Part shown: piece by piece, positions 26,971 to 35,499 of the stretch
Position numbering within the stretch: position 1 is the stretch's first letter
Layout of the letters: each line of letters opens with the position of its first letter
DNA from: Polyangiaceae bacterium
GTDB lineage: Bacteria; Myxococcota_A; Polyangia; Polyangiales; Polyangiaceae
Assembly: GCA_025936045.1 (NCBI GenBank)
Contig: JAICUB010000001.1
Span: forward strand, 124,001-188,000
Direction: 5' to 3'
DNA: 64,000 bases
The notes under the pieces: model-generated
Seen by the model: the letters and a program-made list of their open reading frames with translations, nothing else
Told to the model about the DNA's origin: nothing
Databases searched by the model: none
Made by a program: the position numbers and the translations under genes

Positions 26971-28017
26971 GTGCGCGTATTGCTCTTCGACGACCGCCGC
27001 AGCGAGCGTGACGCGCTCGCGAAGGCGCTGCCGGAGGCTTGTCGCGACATCGAGGTCGTGGGCGACGAGCCCTCCGCCATCTCCGCCATCACGCGCGACC
27101 CGCCGCAGGTTCTCGTGTTCGCCGTCCCCGCGCGCGGAGCCGAGGAAGCCGTGCGGCGGCTCCGCAGTTTCGATGCTTCGGGCCAGGCTTACATCTTGGC
27201 GATCGTCGACGGCACGCCCTCGCAGAAGGAGCTGTCGAACCTGATCGCGGCCGGCGTGAACGACTTCCTCCGCCGCCCGGTCTCGGAGGCCGAGCTCATC
27301 GAGCGGGTCAAGGCGCCGACGCGGCTGCTCCGCTGGGTGCGCTCCGTGGCGAAGCCGACCGCGTTCGACTTTTCGGCGCCCGTGGACGCGGGACGTCTGC
27401 GAGGCTGGCAGAACCTCGGCGCGATCGTCGGGGAGGACGTGGGGCAGGTAGTCGGGACGAGCTTCTCGGTGTCGTCCGGGTGGCCCGCCAAGTTTCCGAA
27501 CGGCATCCGCGGCGCGACGATTCCGATGTCGCTCGCCGAAGATCAGCTCGAGTTGCGTGTATCGATCGGCGTGGATGCCGACGCGGCAAAATGGCTGGCT
27601 TCGGTCGTACTCGGAAACCCGGAAGCGAGTGACGCATCGCTCGAGGACGCGCTGCGCGAGCTCGCGAACACCGCCGGCGGCGCGCTGAAGCGCTCCGCAC
27701 TCTGTGAGAGCGTGACCCTCACGACCGGAATCCCCGTCAACGAAGAGCTCGCGAACGACGCGGGGCGCCATTGCTTCACCTTGTTCCACGAGGAGAGCGG
27801 CATGTGCCTCGCCGCGGTCGGCGAGATTCGCTCCAAGCAAAATCAGCGGGTCGCCGCGAGTAAACTTTCTGAAGGCATGGTCGTGGTCCACGACGTGCGG
27901 AACGAAGGAGGGCTGCTCTTGGTCGCCGCCGGCTCGAGGCTGACGAGCAGCAGCGCGGCCAGGCTTTCGAGAGTGCTCGGGTCACGCTACTTCCTCGAAG
28001 TGGCGCCCGCCGCGTGA
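26971..28017 (+). CDS. Degenerate receiver domain fused to CheX-like domain
   Basis: N-term VLLFDDRRSERDALAKAL...VLVFAVPARGAEEAVRRL...NDFLRRPVSEAELIERV; C-term LRVSIGVDADAAKWLASVVLGNPEASDASLEDALRELANTAGGALKR (ExxN = ELAN). Confidence 0.75.
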   Translation: MRVLLFDDRRSERDALAKALPEACRDIEVVGDEPSAISAITRDPPQVLVFAVPARGAEEAVRRLRSFDASGQAYILAIVDGTPSQKELSNLIAAGVNDFLRRPVSEAELIERVKAPTRLLRWVRSVAKPTAFDFSAPVDAGRLRGWQNLGAIVGEDVGQVVGTSFSVSSGWPAKFPNGIRGATIPMSLAEDQLELRVSIGVDADAAKWLASVVLGNPEASDASLEDALRELANTAGGALKRSALCESVTLTTGIPVNEELANDAGRHCFTLFHEESGMCLAAVGEIRSKQNQRVAASKLSEGMVVVHDVRNEGGLLLVAAGSRLTSSSAARLSRVLGSRYFLEVAPAA

Positions 28018-28072
28018 ACCCCGGACGGCCTCCGTTGGTCGAGGTCGCGCTGCTCGCGAGCGCTTCCTGAAA

Positions 28073-29401
28073 TCAGAGCGGCAAGCGAAGTACGAAGCGA
28101 GTGCCGCGGCCGACCTCGCTGTCGCAGGCAATCGAGCCAGAGTGCCGCTCCACGACGACGCGGTGCACGGTATGGAGACCGAGGCCCGTCCCACCGCCGA
28201 CCTCGGCGGTCGAGAAGAAGGGCTCGAAGATACGTCCGCGGATCGCTTCCGGAATGCCGCAGCCGTCGTCCTCGACGCTGATGACCGCAGCCTTCTGTTC
28301 GACGCGGGTGCGGATGACGATGCTGCCCCGCGTCGCCTGCGGGGCGCGGCGCTCGATCGCCTGCGCGGCGTTCGTGACCAGGTTCAGAAACACCTGGTTC
28401 ATTTCGGCGGGGTTACAGTCGACGCGGGGTAGCTCCCCGTAGTCGGTGGTGATGCCCGCGACGCGCTCGTAGCGGGCGCGCGCGAGCGAGAGTACCGTTT
28501 CCAGGGCTTCGTTGAGGTCCGTGGGAGTGCGGAGGTCGCCGTCGGGGCGGCCGAAGTCACGCATCGTGGCGACCAACTTGGCCACGCGCTCGGACCCTTC
28601 GAGCACGTGGTCGACCGCGCGCGTCGCGTCGCCGAACAGCGCTGTAGCGTCGAGTGTCCGTTCGAGCACGCCGAGCTCGCTCACGAGGTCCGGCTCGAAG
28701 GTTGCCTCGAGCGCCCGGTCGCGGAGCTTTCGAGAGAGCTCCCAGAGCGCCTGCAGGTCCTTCAGTGCGTCTCGCAGGAAATAGGCGCTGCTCATCACGA
28801 ACTGGACGGGCGTGTTGAATTCATGCGCGATGCCGGCCGCCAGTTGACCCACGGCGAGCAGCTTGTCCGTCACCGCGTTCCGCTGCGCGAGGCGGCAATT
28901 CTCGACCGCGAGCACGATTTGGTCGGCGAGAGCGCCCGCTCGGTCGAGGTCCCGCTGGTCGTAGGGACGATCGAGGCTCAGACGGTTGAACGTGACGATC
29001 CCGAGCAGCTGAGCTTCGGACACGAGCGGGTAGACGATGCTCGTGCGCACTCGACTCGGGTTGCAGGGCTCGCGGTCTCCTTCGGGCCGAGCGTCGCCGG
29101 TGATGATGGTCGGGCACCGCGAGAGCGCGATGCGGCCGGCGATGCCTTGCCCGGGCGTAATGCGCGTTCGAGCCTGGATTTCGGGCGCGAGCCCGGCGGA
29201 GTGGGCGACGTAGAGGGAGCCGTCGACGCCCGGAAGCAGCAGCGACACCGTATCCGCCTTCATCACCCGCTTCGAAACGTCGACGATGGTCTCGAGCAGG
29301 CGCTTCGGCTCCTGCGTCGCGAGGATCTCGAGGCTCGAGCGCTGGGGCCGCGACTCGACCGGAGCCATGGAATCATGAGGAGGCGTGGGGGCGGGCAGCA
29401 T
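28073..29401 (-). CDS. GAF-domain sensor histidine kinase
   Basis: GAF region VSKRVMKADTVSLLLPGVDGSLYVAHSAGLAPEIQARTRITPGQGIAGRIAL; LLAVGQLAAGIAHEFNTPVQFVMSSAYFL; GGTGLGLHTVHRVVVERHSG. Confidence 0.92.
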   Translation of the reverse strand: MLPAPTPPHDSMAPVESRPQRSSLEILATQEPKRLLETIVDVSKRVMKADTVSLLLPGVDGSLYVAHSAGLAPEIQARTRITPGQGIAGRIALSRCPTIITGDARPEGDREPCNPSRVRTSIVYPLVSEAQLLGIVTFNRLSLDRPYDQRDLDRAGALADQIVLAVENCRLAQRNAVTDKLLAVGQLAAGIAHEFNTPVQFVMSSAYFLRDALKDLQALWELSRKLRDRALEATFEPDLVSELGVLERTLDATALFGDATRAVDHVLEGSERVAKLVATMRDFGRPDGDLRTPTDLNEALETVLSLARARYERVAGITTDYGELPRVDCNPAEMNQVFLNLVTNAAQAIERRAPQATRGSIVIRTRVEQKAAVISVEDDGCGIPEAIRGRIFEPFFSTAEVGGGTGLGLHTVHRVVVERHSGSIACDSEVGRGTRFVLRLPL

Positions 29402-29871
29402 GGGAGGACGAAAGGTTCAATTCACGTGAACGGCACGCGGGGCACCTAGCGTTAGCGGGTCCGGGTGGTCGGACGTGGGCTCGTGTAGGTCCTGCGGCTC
29501 ACGCGTCTGAGTTTTCGGACGCGCGATCCCGAAGCGAGGACGGCGCACCCACTCCGCCTCCGTTTTCGTCGTGCTTGGCGACGGCCCGCAGATTGCAAAC
29601 GTGAATGTCCGTCGGCGCCACGCCGAGCGCAATCATGACCGACCGAGTTCACTCCTCCTCAGGGAGCGAAGGCGACGGGAAACCGGCGCTGAGCGAGCGC
29701 GTGGAGCGTGACGCCGACACAGTAGTGCCAATCCAATGCACCGCGATGAACGCCGAGCGGGCGAGCTTGCCGTTCTCGTCAGAGCTTTCCAGCTGAGCGG
29801 CGAGCGCCGTCGTCAGCCCGGGCGCTCGAGCATTGACGAGCGCGCGTTCTTGCGTCCTTCCTAAGCGGAGG

Positions 29872-31638
29872 ATGCTGCTTCGCGACCGTCTCGCAGGAAC
29901 GGTGTCACTCCTCGCGCTCGTCGCCGCCGCGTGTGGCAACGGCGCGTCGAGTTCGGGTGGCACGCCGGGCGGAGGCGCAGGCAGGGGCGCGCCAGCCGCG
30001 TCCGGAGGACGGACGAGCACGGCTGGCGCTGCCGGTGTCGGCGGCTCGAGCGGCAGCGGGAACGCGAGGGCAGGGGAGGCTGGCGCAACGCCGGACGGAA
30101 GTAGCGGTGGAAGCGGCGTGGGCGGAGCCGGCGCCTCGAGTGCTGGTGGTCGCGCGGCAAGCGGCGGCGCGGCAGGGGCGCAAGCTGGAAAGGCGGGCAC
30201 GGGCGGCCGTGGCGCTCGGGGCGGTGCCGGCGGCGAGCGCAGCGCAGGCGGAGCGAGTGGGACCAACGGCGCGGGCGGCGCGCGGCCGGTGGTTACGGCG
30301 GCACAGGGCACGACACTCGTCAAAATCAACCCTGCCGCTCGCCATCAAACCTTCGAAGGTTGGGGCACGAGCTTGTGTTGGTGGGCTCACCACGTCGGTG
30401 CGTGGGACACCGCCGGACGCAATGCCGTCGTCGCCGCCGTCGTCGATCCGGTCGACGGCCTCGGCTACAACGTCTTCCGCTACAACATCGGCGGCGGTGA
30501 CGACCCGTCTCATCACCACCTCGACCAATACAAAGACATGCCGGGCTTCGAACCCTCGGCGGGGACCTGGGACTGGACGGCGGACGCCGAGCAGCGCGCC
30601 GTATTGCAACAAATCCTCGCGAGCGGCACGGGGGTCATCCTGGAGGCGTTTTCGAACTCGCCGCCGTATTGGATGACGAAGAGCGGCTGTGCTTCCGGGA
30701 GCAGCGACGGCTCGAACAACTTGAAGGACGATTCTTACGCGACGTTTGCGGATTACCTCACGGAGGTCGTCAAGCACTATCGGGACGCCTTCGGCATCAC
30801 GTTTCGCACCCTCGAGCCGCTGAACGAGCCGAACGCGGACTGGTGGAAGGCGAACGGCGGCCAGGAAGGCTGTCATTTCTCGGCGTCGAATCAGCAGACG
30901 GTCGTCAAGGCGGTCGGCGCAGCGCTCAGCGCAAAAGGCCTCACGGACACGAGCGTCAGCGCGTCGGACGAAAACAGCATCGACGACGGCTACGACAACC
31001 TGCGCGCGTTCGACGCCGCTTCGCTCGCCGCGATGAGCCAGATGAACGTGCATACCTACTCGGGCAGCCGCCGGGCGGACTTGCGCACGCTCGCGAGCAG
31101 CAAGGGAAAGCGGCTCTGGCAGTCGGAGTCCGGGCCGCTCAATCAAACGCTCGCGGACGACACCGAGGCGGCCGTCTTCATGGCGGGGCGCATCATCACC
31201 GATTTGCGCGATTTGCAGGCGGAGGCGTGGGTCGATTGGCAGTCCGGCGACACGAACCACAATTGGGGAAGCTTCACGTTGAACGACTCGAAGCAGACCT
31301 GGACTCCGCTCAAGCGCTTCTACATGCACGCGGGGTTCAGCCGTTACATCCGTCCGGGCGCGGTGTTCGTCGACATCGACGACAGCGACATGGTCGCGGC
31401 GCTGAGCGCGGACGGACACTCGCTCACCATCGTCGTGCGGAACGGCGACACCTCGAAGAGCAAGGGTTTCACCTTCGATCTCACGGCGCTGCCTGTCGTG
31501 GGACCGACGGTCGAGAGCCACCGCACCTCGCGCAGCGAGGACCTTGCGGCGCTGCCCGCGACGGCGATCGACGGCTATAGCTTCGTCGCGACGATGCCCG
31601 CGTTTTCGGTCACGACCTTCGTCGTGCCGCTGCCGTGA
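29872..31638 (+). CDS. Glycoside hydrolase family 30-like lipoprotein
   Basis: Lipobox VAAAC, Gly-rich linker, HQTFEGWGTSLCWWAHHVG, LGYNVFRYNIGGGDDP, FSNSPPYWMTKSG, LEPLNEPNADWW (acid/base), LWQSESGP (nucleophile); ORF opens at 29833. Confidence 0.88.
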   Translation: MLLRDRLAGTVSLLALVAAACGNGASSSGGTPGGGAGRGAPAASGGRTSTAGAAGVGGSSGSGNARAGEAGATPDGSSGGSGVGGAGASSAGGRAASGGAAGAQAGKAGTGGRGARGGAGGERSAGGASGTNGAGGARPVVTAAQGTTLVKINPAARHQTFEGWGTSLCWWAHHVGAWDTAGRNAVVAAVVDPVDGLGYNVFRYNIGGGDDPSHHHLDQYKDMPGFEPSAGTWDWTADAEQRAVLQQILASGTGVILEAFSNSPPYWMTKSGCASGSSDGSNNLKDDSYATFADYLTEVVKHYRDAFGITFRTLEPLNEPNADWWKANGGQEGCHFSASNQQTVVKAVGAALSAKGLTDTSVSASDENSIDDGYDNLRAFDAASLAAMSQMNVHTYSGSRRADLRTLASSKGKRLWQSESGPLNQTLADDTEAAVFMAGRIITDLRDLQAEAWVDWQSGDTNHNWGSFTLNDSKQTWTPLKRFYMHAGFSRYIRPGAVFVDIDDSDMVAALSADGHSLTIVVRNGDTSKSKGFTFDLTALPVVGPTVESHRTSRSEDLAALPATAIDGYSFVATMPAFSVTTFVVPLP

Positions 31639-31695
31639 CCTGAGCTTGGCCGGCCCGGGCACACGGCGCGGCACGCGCGTTGCTACGGGTGAACC

Positions 31696-32013
31696 ATGCC
31701 GATCGTTCTGACTTCGGGGGCGTGCTCCCTGCGGCTCGTCGGGCTTGCCTGCGCGACGTGCCCGGGCAGCGAACCGAGCGGCGGGGCGCCGGTCGCGAGC
31801 GACGACGAAGAGCTCGAACGTGGCGGCGCCCTGAATGGGCCCGAGGCGCGCGCGCCCGGCCGCGAATTGCCTCGCGCGAGGCCGTTCGGGCGCCCCGACG
31901 TGGTCACGCGCTTCTTCGATTCCGTGCCGACGGGCGTTACCGTCTCGGCGTCGGGCCGCATTTTCGTCAACTTTCCGCGCTGGGTCGCCGGCACGCCCGT
32001 GTCGTTGCGTTGA
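31696..32013 (+). pseudogene. N-terminal remnant of a major royal jelly protein/yellow-like gene
   Basis: PFGRPDVVTRFFDSVPTGVTVSASGRIFVNFPRWVAGTPVSLR then stop; this matches the opening of MRJP/yellow-type beta-propellers, rest of the propeller absent. Confidence 0.5.
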
Positions 32014-32024
32014 GGAGCCGGGGC

Positions 32025-32726
32025 ATGTCAGGTGGTTTGCACGCTCAAGCAGTGGTTCGCGCCGTCCTGCTCGACGTGGACGGGACGCTCGTCGACAGCA
32101 ACGACGCGCACGCCCGCGCTTGGGTCGACGCCTTCGCGGAGCTCGGTCGCTCCGTCGCCTTCGAACGAGTGCGGCCGCTCATCGGCAAGGGCGGGGACAA
32201 GCTCATGCCCGAGGTGAGCGGCGTCGATTCCGAGTCACCCGAAGGCAAGCGCATCGACGAACTTCGTTCGCGTATCTTTCTCGAGCGGTACTTACCGAAG
32301 CTCGAGCCGTTTCCTCGTGCACGCGAGCTCCTCGAGCGACTGCGGGCGGACGGGCTCGCACTGGTGGCGGCGACCTCGGCGAAAAAGACGGAAATGGACC
32401 CTTTGCTCGAGCTCTGCGGGGCCTCCGAGCTCGTCACCGGCCGGACCTCGAGTGACGACGCGGAGGAGTCGAAGCCCGACGGAGACATCGTGGCGGCCGC
32501 GCTCGCGCGGGCGCAGGTTTCCGCGCCTGAAGCGCTCATGCTCGGTGACACGCCGTACGACGTCGAGGCCGCGTCTCGCGTCGGAGTCGCCACGGTCGCC
32601 TTGCGCTCGGGCGGCTGGGACTCGGCCGCGCTCACCGGCGCGGTTGCCGTCTATGCGGACGTGAGCGAGCTTCTGGCCGGGTACGAGGATTCGCCGTTCA
32701 AGCGGAGCCCGTTTCGACCGGCTTGA
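32025..32726 (+). CDS. HAD-family hydrolase (phosphoglycolate-phosphatase-like)
   Basis: RAVLLDVDGTLVDSNDAHARAWVDAF, LVAATSAKKTEMDPLLELCG, ALMLGDTPYDVEAASRVGVATVALRSGGW. Confidence 0.92.
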   Translation: MSGGLHAQAVVRAVLLDVDGTLVDSNDAHARAWVDAFAELGRSVAFERVRPLIGKGGDKLMPEVSGVDSESPEGKRIDELRSRIFLERYLPKLEPFPRARELLERLRADGLALVAATSAKKTEMDPLLELCGASELVTGRTSSDDAEESKPDGDIVAAALARAQVSAPEALMLGDTPYDVEAASRVGVATVALRSGGWDSAALTGAVAVYADVSELLAGYEDSPFKRSPFRPA

Positions 32727-32743
32727 CCGCTCGGAGTGCCAGC

Positions 32744-34171
32744 CTACGCGCGACGCGCCGCGTTCCTACGACGCCGCGCGGCGCCGAAAGCCGCGGCCAA
32801 GAACAGCGACCAGTACTCGAGGTTCGCTCTGGCTCCGGTCCGTGTCGTTCGGCAGCCGCAGCCGGCGGGTTCGGGTGCGTCGTCACCGGAGCCCGGCGCA
32901 GAGCCAGCGTTGCTCGAGCCCGCGGCGCCGTTCTTCGCCGGGGTCGTGCCGGCGTCGGTGGGTGGAACCCCGGCGTCCAGACTGGGCGTGCCGTTCGGGG
33001 CGATGCCGGCACTGCCGCCGCTGCCGGCGCTGTGCATGCCTGCCCCACCCCCGTTCGGCGTGCCGCCACCGTGCGTCGATGCGCCCGCGCCGCCCGGGCT
33101 GCCGCCGGCGCCCGTGCCCGCTCCCGCGTGGCCTGCAACGCCCCCGGCGCCGATGCCCGTTCCCGGGCGGCCTGCAGCGCCGCCTGCGGGTTGCGGCGTA
33201 CCAGCATCCATGGGCGTGCCGCCGTCAGGCACGGGAGCTCCGCCGTCACGTGGCGTGCCCCCGTCGGGCATGCCCGTGCCGCCGTCCGTCATGGGAAGGC
33301 CGCCGTCCACGGTCGGCGAGCCCGTCACCCACCCGGGTGGCGTGTAGCCGCCGTCCGTCGCCGCGTCGGTTGCGGCATCGAGGATGAACGACTTCCACGG
33401 TGTGACCGCCGAGTAGACGGCGAAGCTACAGTCCTGCGGGCCGCGCGAGGTGGCGCCGATCACCATGCCGGCCCTATCGATTGCCGGGCCGCCCGAGTCG
33501 CCGCTGCAGACCGGCGATTCACCGGCCCACTCCGTCGTCGTCGCGCCGACGTTTTTACAAGCGCCCGCAACGCACGTGACCGTGGCGCCGTCGAAGCGCA
33601 TGCGCTTGCCCGCGGTGGTGCCGGCCTGGTCGTTCGGATTGGTGAGGCCGTAGCCCACGGCGTCGAACACCTCGTTCGTCGCCGGCGGCGTGTCGAGGCG
33701 TGGCTGAAGGGGGGTCGCTTGCTCGGCCGGCACGTTCGTCGAAAGCTCGAGCAGCGCCACGTCATTGCCGCAGACGCCCGAATCCGGCGGCACGCGCACG
33801 CCGGACACGTCGAAGACGGAGTTGTCCGGCACGGTGCCGCGGAGGTTATCGTACCAGGTCACCGCGAAGTCACTCGCGGCGTGAACCTGACCGAAGGTGG
33901 AAACGCCGCACTGCACGCTCTCCCCGTTACCGGAGATGTTGGCGACGCAGTGATGCGCGGTGAGCACCAGGTTCGGCAAGATGAGCGAGCCCGAGCAAAG
34001 CTCGCCTTCACGCGTCAGAATGCCGACGACGCCGTGACTCGTGGAGTCAGGCTGGCCACCGACGATGGGCTCTTGCGTGAAGCCGCTCGGTCCCGTGCGG
34101 CCGCCCTCGTCCGCGCAGGCGGCGACGACGGTTGCGAGTCCAAGACACAGCCAACGAGAGAGCGCGCGCAT
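32744..34171 (-). CDS. Trypsin-like serine protease with Gly-rich linker and MYXO-CTERM-like tail
   Basis: IVGGQPDSTSHGVVGIL, LTAHHCVANI, GNDVALLEL, CSGDSGGPAIDRAGMVIGA; C-term GCGCRTTRTGARANLEYWSLFLAAAFGAARRRR. Confidence 0.9.
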   Translation of the reverse strand: MRALSRWLCLGLATVVAACADEGGRTGPSGFTQEPIVGGQPDSTSHGVVGILTREGELCSGSLILPNLVLTAHHCVANISGNGESVQCGVSTFGQVHAASDFAVTWYDNLRGTVPDNSVFDVSGVRVPPDSGVCGNDVALLELSTNVPAEQATPLQPRLDTPPATNEVFDAVGYGLTNPNDQAGTTAGKRMRFDGATVTCVAGACKNVGATTTEWAGESPVCSGDSGGPAIDRAGMVIGATSRGPQDCSFAVYSAVTPWKSFILDAATDAATDGGYTPPGWVTGSPTVDGGLPMTDGGTGMPDGGTPRDGGAPVPDGGTPMDAGTPQPAGGAAGRPGTGIGAGGVAGHAGAGTGAGGSPGGAGASTHGGGTPNGGGAGMHSAGSGGSAGIAPNGTPSLDAGVPPTDAGTTPAKNGAAGSSNAGSAPGSGDDAPEPAGCGCRTTRTGARANLEYWSLFLAAAFGAARRRRNAARRA

Positions 34172-34416
34172 CCGAGTTCCCTTCGCCACGCGACAGGCTC
34201 GTGACGGGTGCAAAATGACACGAGTCTGGGGTCGCTCGCAATCGCGTCACGGGAGCACGCAATCTTTCTCCGCGCGTTCGCGAAAGTTCCAGCGAGCGCG
34301 GCGAACGGCCTGAGCGTGTGCTTGGCGAAATGCGCGCCGCGAGTCGAACGTGCGGCGCAGCGCGCGGATCAGCGACCGGTCGTTCCAACGTCACCTCCGT
34401 AGGCTTGCGACTTCGC

Positions 34417-35307
34417 TCAGAGTGTCGGTACGTGAAATTCCCGCAGGATCGCCTGGATCTCCGCGTGGTGTTCGACGATGACCCGATCGAGCTCCGCGCG
34501 GAGCGTTTCGTCGTCGTGGCGCACGGCCATGGCGATCTCGAAGCGAAACGTTTCCGGACCGCCTGGACCCTCCGGTACGGGGAAAATGGCGAGCTTCGGC
34601 TCGGAACGCGCGGCGAAGTAGCCGGCGAGCGGCCCCCACGCGACGGCAAGGTCGACCTCGCCGTTGCGCACCGCCTGGATGAGGTCGGACGGCGGGCTCT
34701 CGCGCCGGTAGTCACCGTAGACCGAGTAGCCGCGGACGTTCTCGACCAGGTGGCGCCGAGCGAGCGCGGCGATCGGAGGGGGGTTCGCTCCGTCGTCCCC
34801 GACGAGCGGTACGCCGATGCGAAGGTGCGCGAGCTCCTGCGCGTCGAACGAACGCACGCGTGGCGCGTGCTGACCGTAGACGAAGACGTAGCCGGAGCGA
34901 TAATAGGGCGCGGTCGTGAGCACGCGCTCGGTGCCGACGGGGACGCCCATCACCACGTCGCAGTGGCCGGCGTTCAAGGTCATGCGCAGAAAGCCGCGCC
35001 TTTGCGGCCAAAACGTGTAAGCGACGTCGGCATCGAGGGCGTGTGCCGCCAGTTCGGCCAAGCGATTCTCGAAGCCTTCTCCCGCGCGATTCGAGAAGGG
35101 CAGGTTGTTCGGATCGGCACAAACGGAGAACGTGCGGCGCGCATGAGCCCCCACGGGGATCCAGACTTCGCCAGGGGCCGTCTTCGGTTTGCAGGCGACG
35201 ACCAGAGCGAGCATGAGGCCTATGAGGGCGCTTGCGACGCTGCTGCCATGCCGGCCATTCATTGCTCCGGGCGCGCGAGATGCCTTCGCATCACGAGCCG
35301 TGATCAT
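34417..35307 (-). CDS. Periplasmic solute-binding protein resembling quinoprotein-dehydrogenase-associated MoxJ/XoxJ type
   Basis: FSVCADPNNLPFSNRAGEGFENRLAELAAHALDADVAYTFWPQRRGFLRMTLNAGHCDVVMGVPVGTERVLTTAPYYRSGYVFVYG; lipobox VVAC. Confidence 0.75.
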   Translation of the reverse strand: MITARDAKASRAPGAMNGRHGSSVASALIGLMLALVVACKPKTAPGEVWIPVGAHARRTFSVCADPNNLPFSNRAGEGFENRLAELAAHALDADVAYTFWPQRRGFLRMTLNAGHCDVVMGVPVGTERVLTTAPYYRSGYVFVYGQHAPRVRSFDAQELAHLRIGVPLVGDDGANPPPIAALARRHLVENVRGYSVYGDYRRESPPSDLIQAVRNGEVDLAVAWGPLAGYFAARSEPKLAIFPVPEGPGGPETFRFEIAMAVRHDDETLRAELDRVIVEHHAEIQAILREFHVPTL

Positions 35308-35499
35308 GCGCGCGCCCCTCGTGCAATCGACATGCCCGCGACCGAGCGCGAACCGATTCGCGAAACTGCGGCGAAGCGAGGTTCGACGAGCTTCTGGGTT
35401 CGTCAGTGAGGCGTACTCCGCTGCCTCGCCGAGGCGGATCCATCCATTCCGCGGGCCGCCCGCGATGCTAGCGGGAATCGGCTCGCGTTAGCCCAGGCC

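Noticed and set aside
29521-29610. Possible sigma-54 promoter (TTGGCGACGGCCCGC)
   Set aside because: GG-to-GC spacing is 9, not 10, and the -12 box is poor
29649-30329. Pro/Ala-rich 226-aa minus-strand ORF
   Set aside because: Complement of the Gly/Ala/Ser linker of the GH30 lipoprotein
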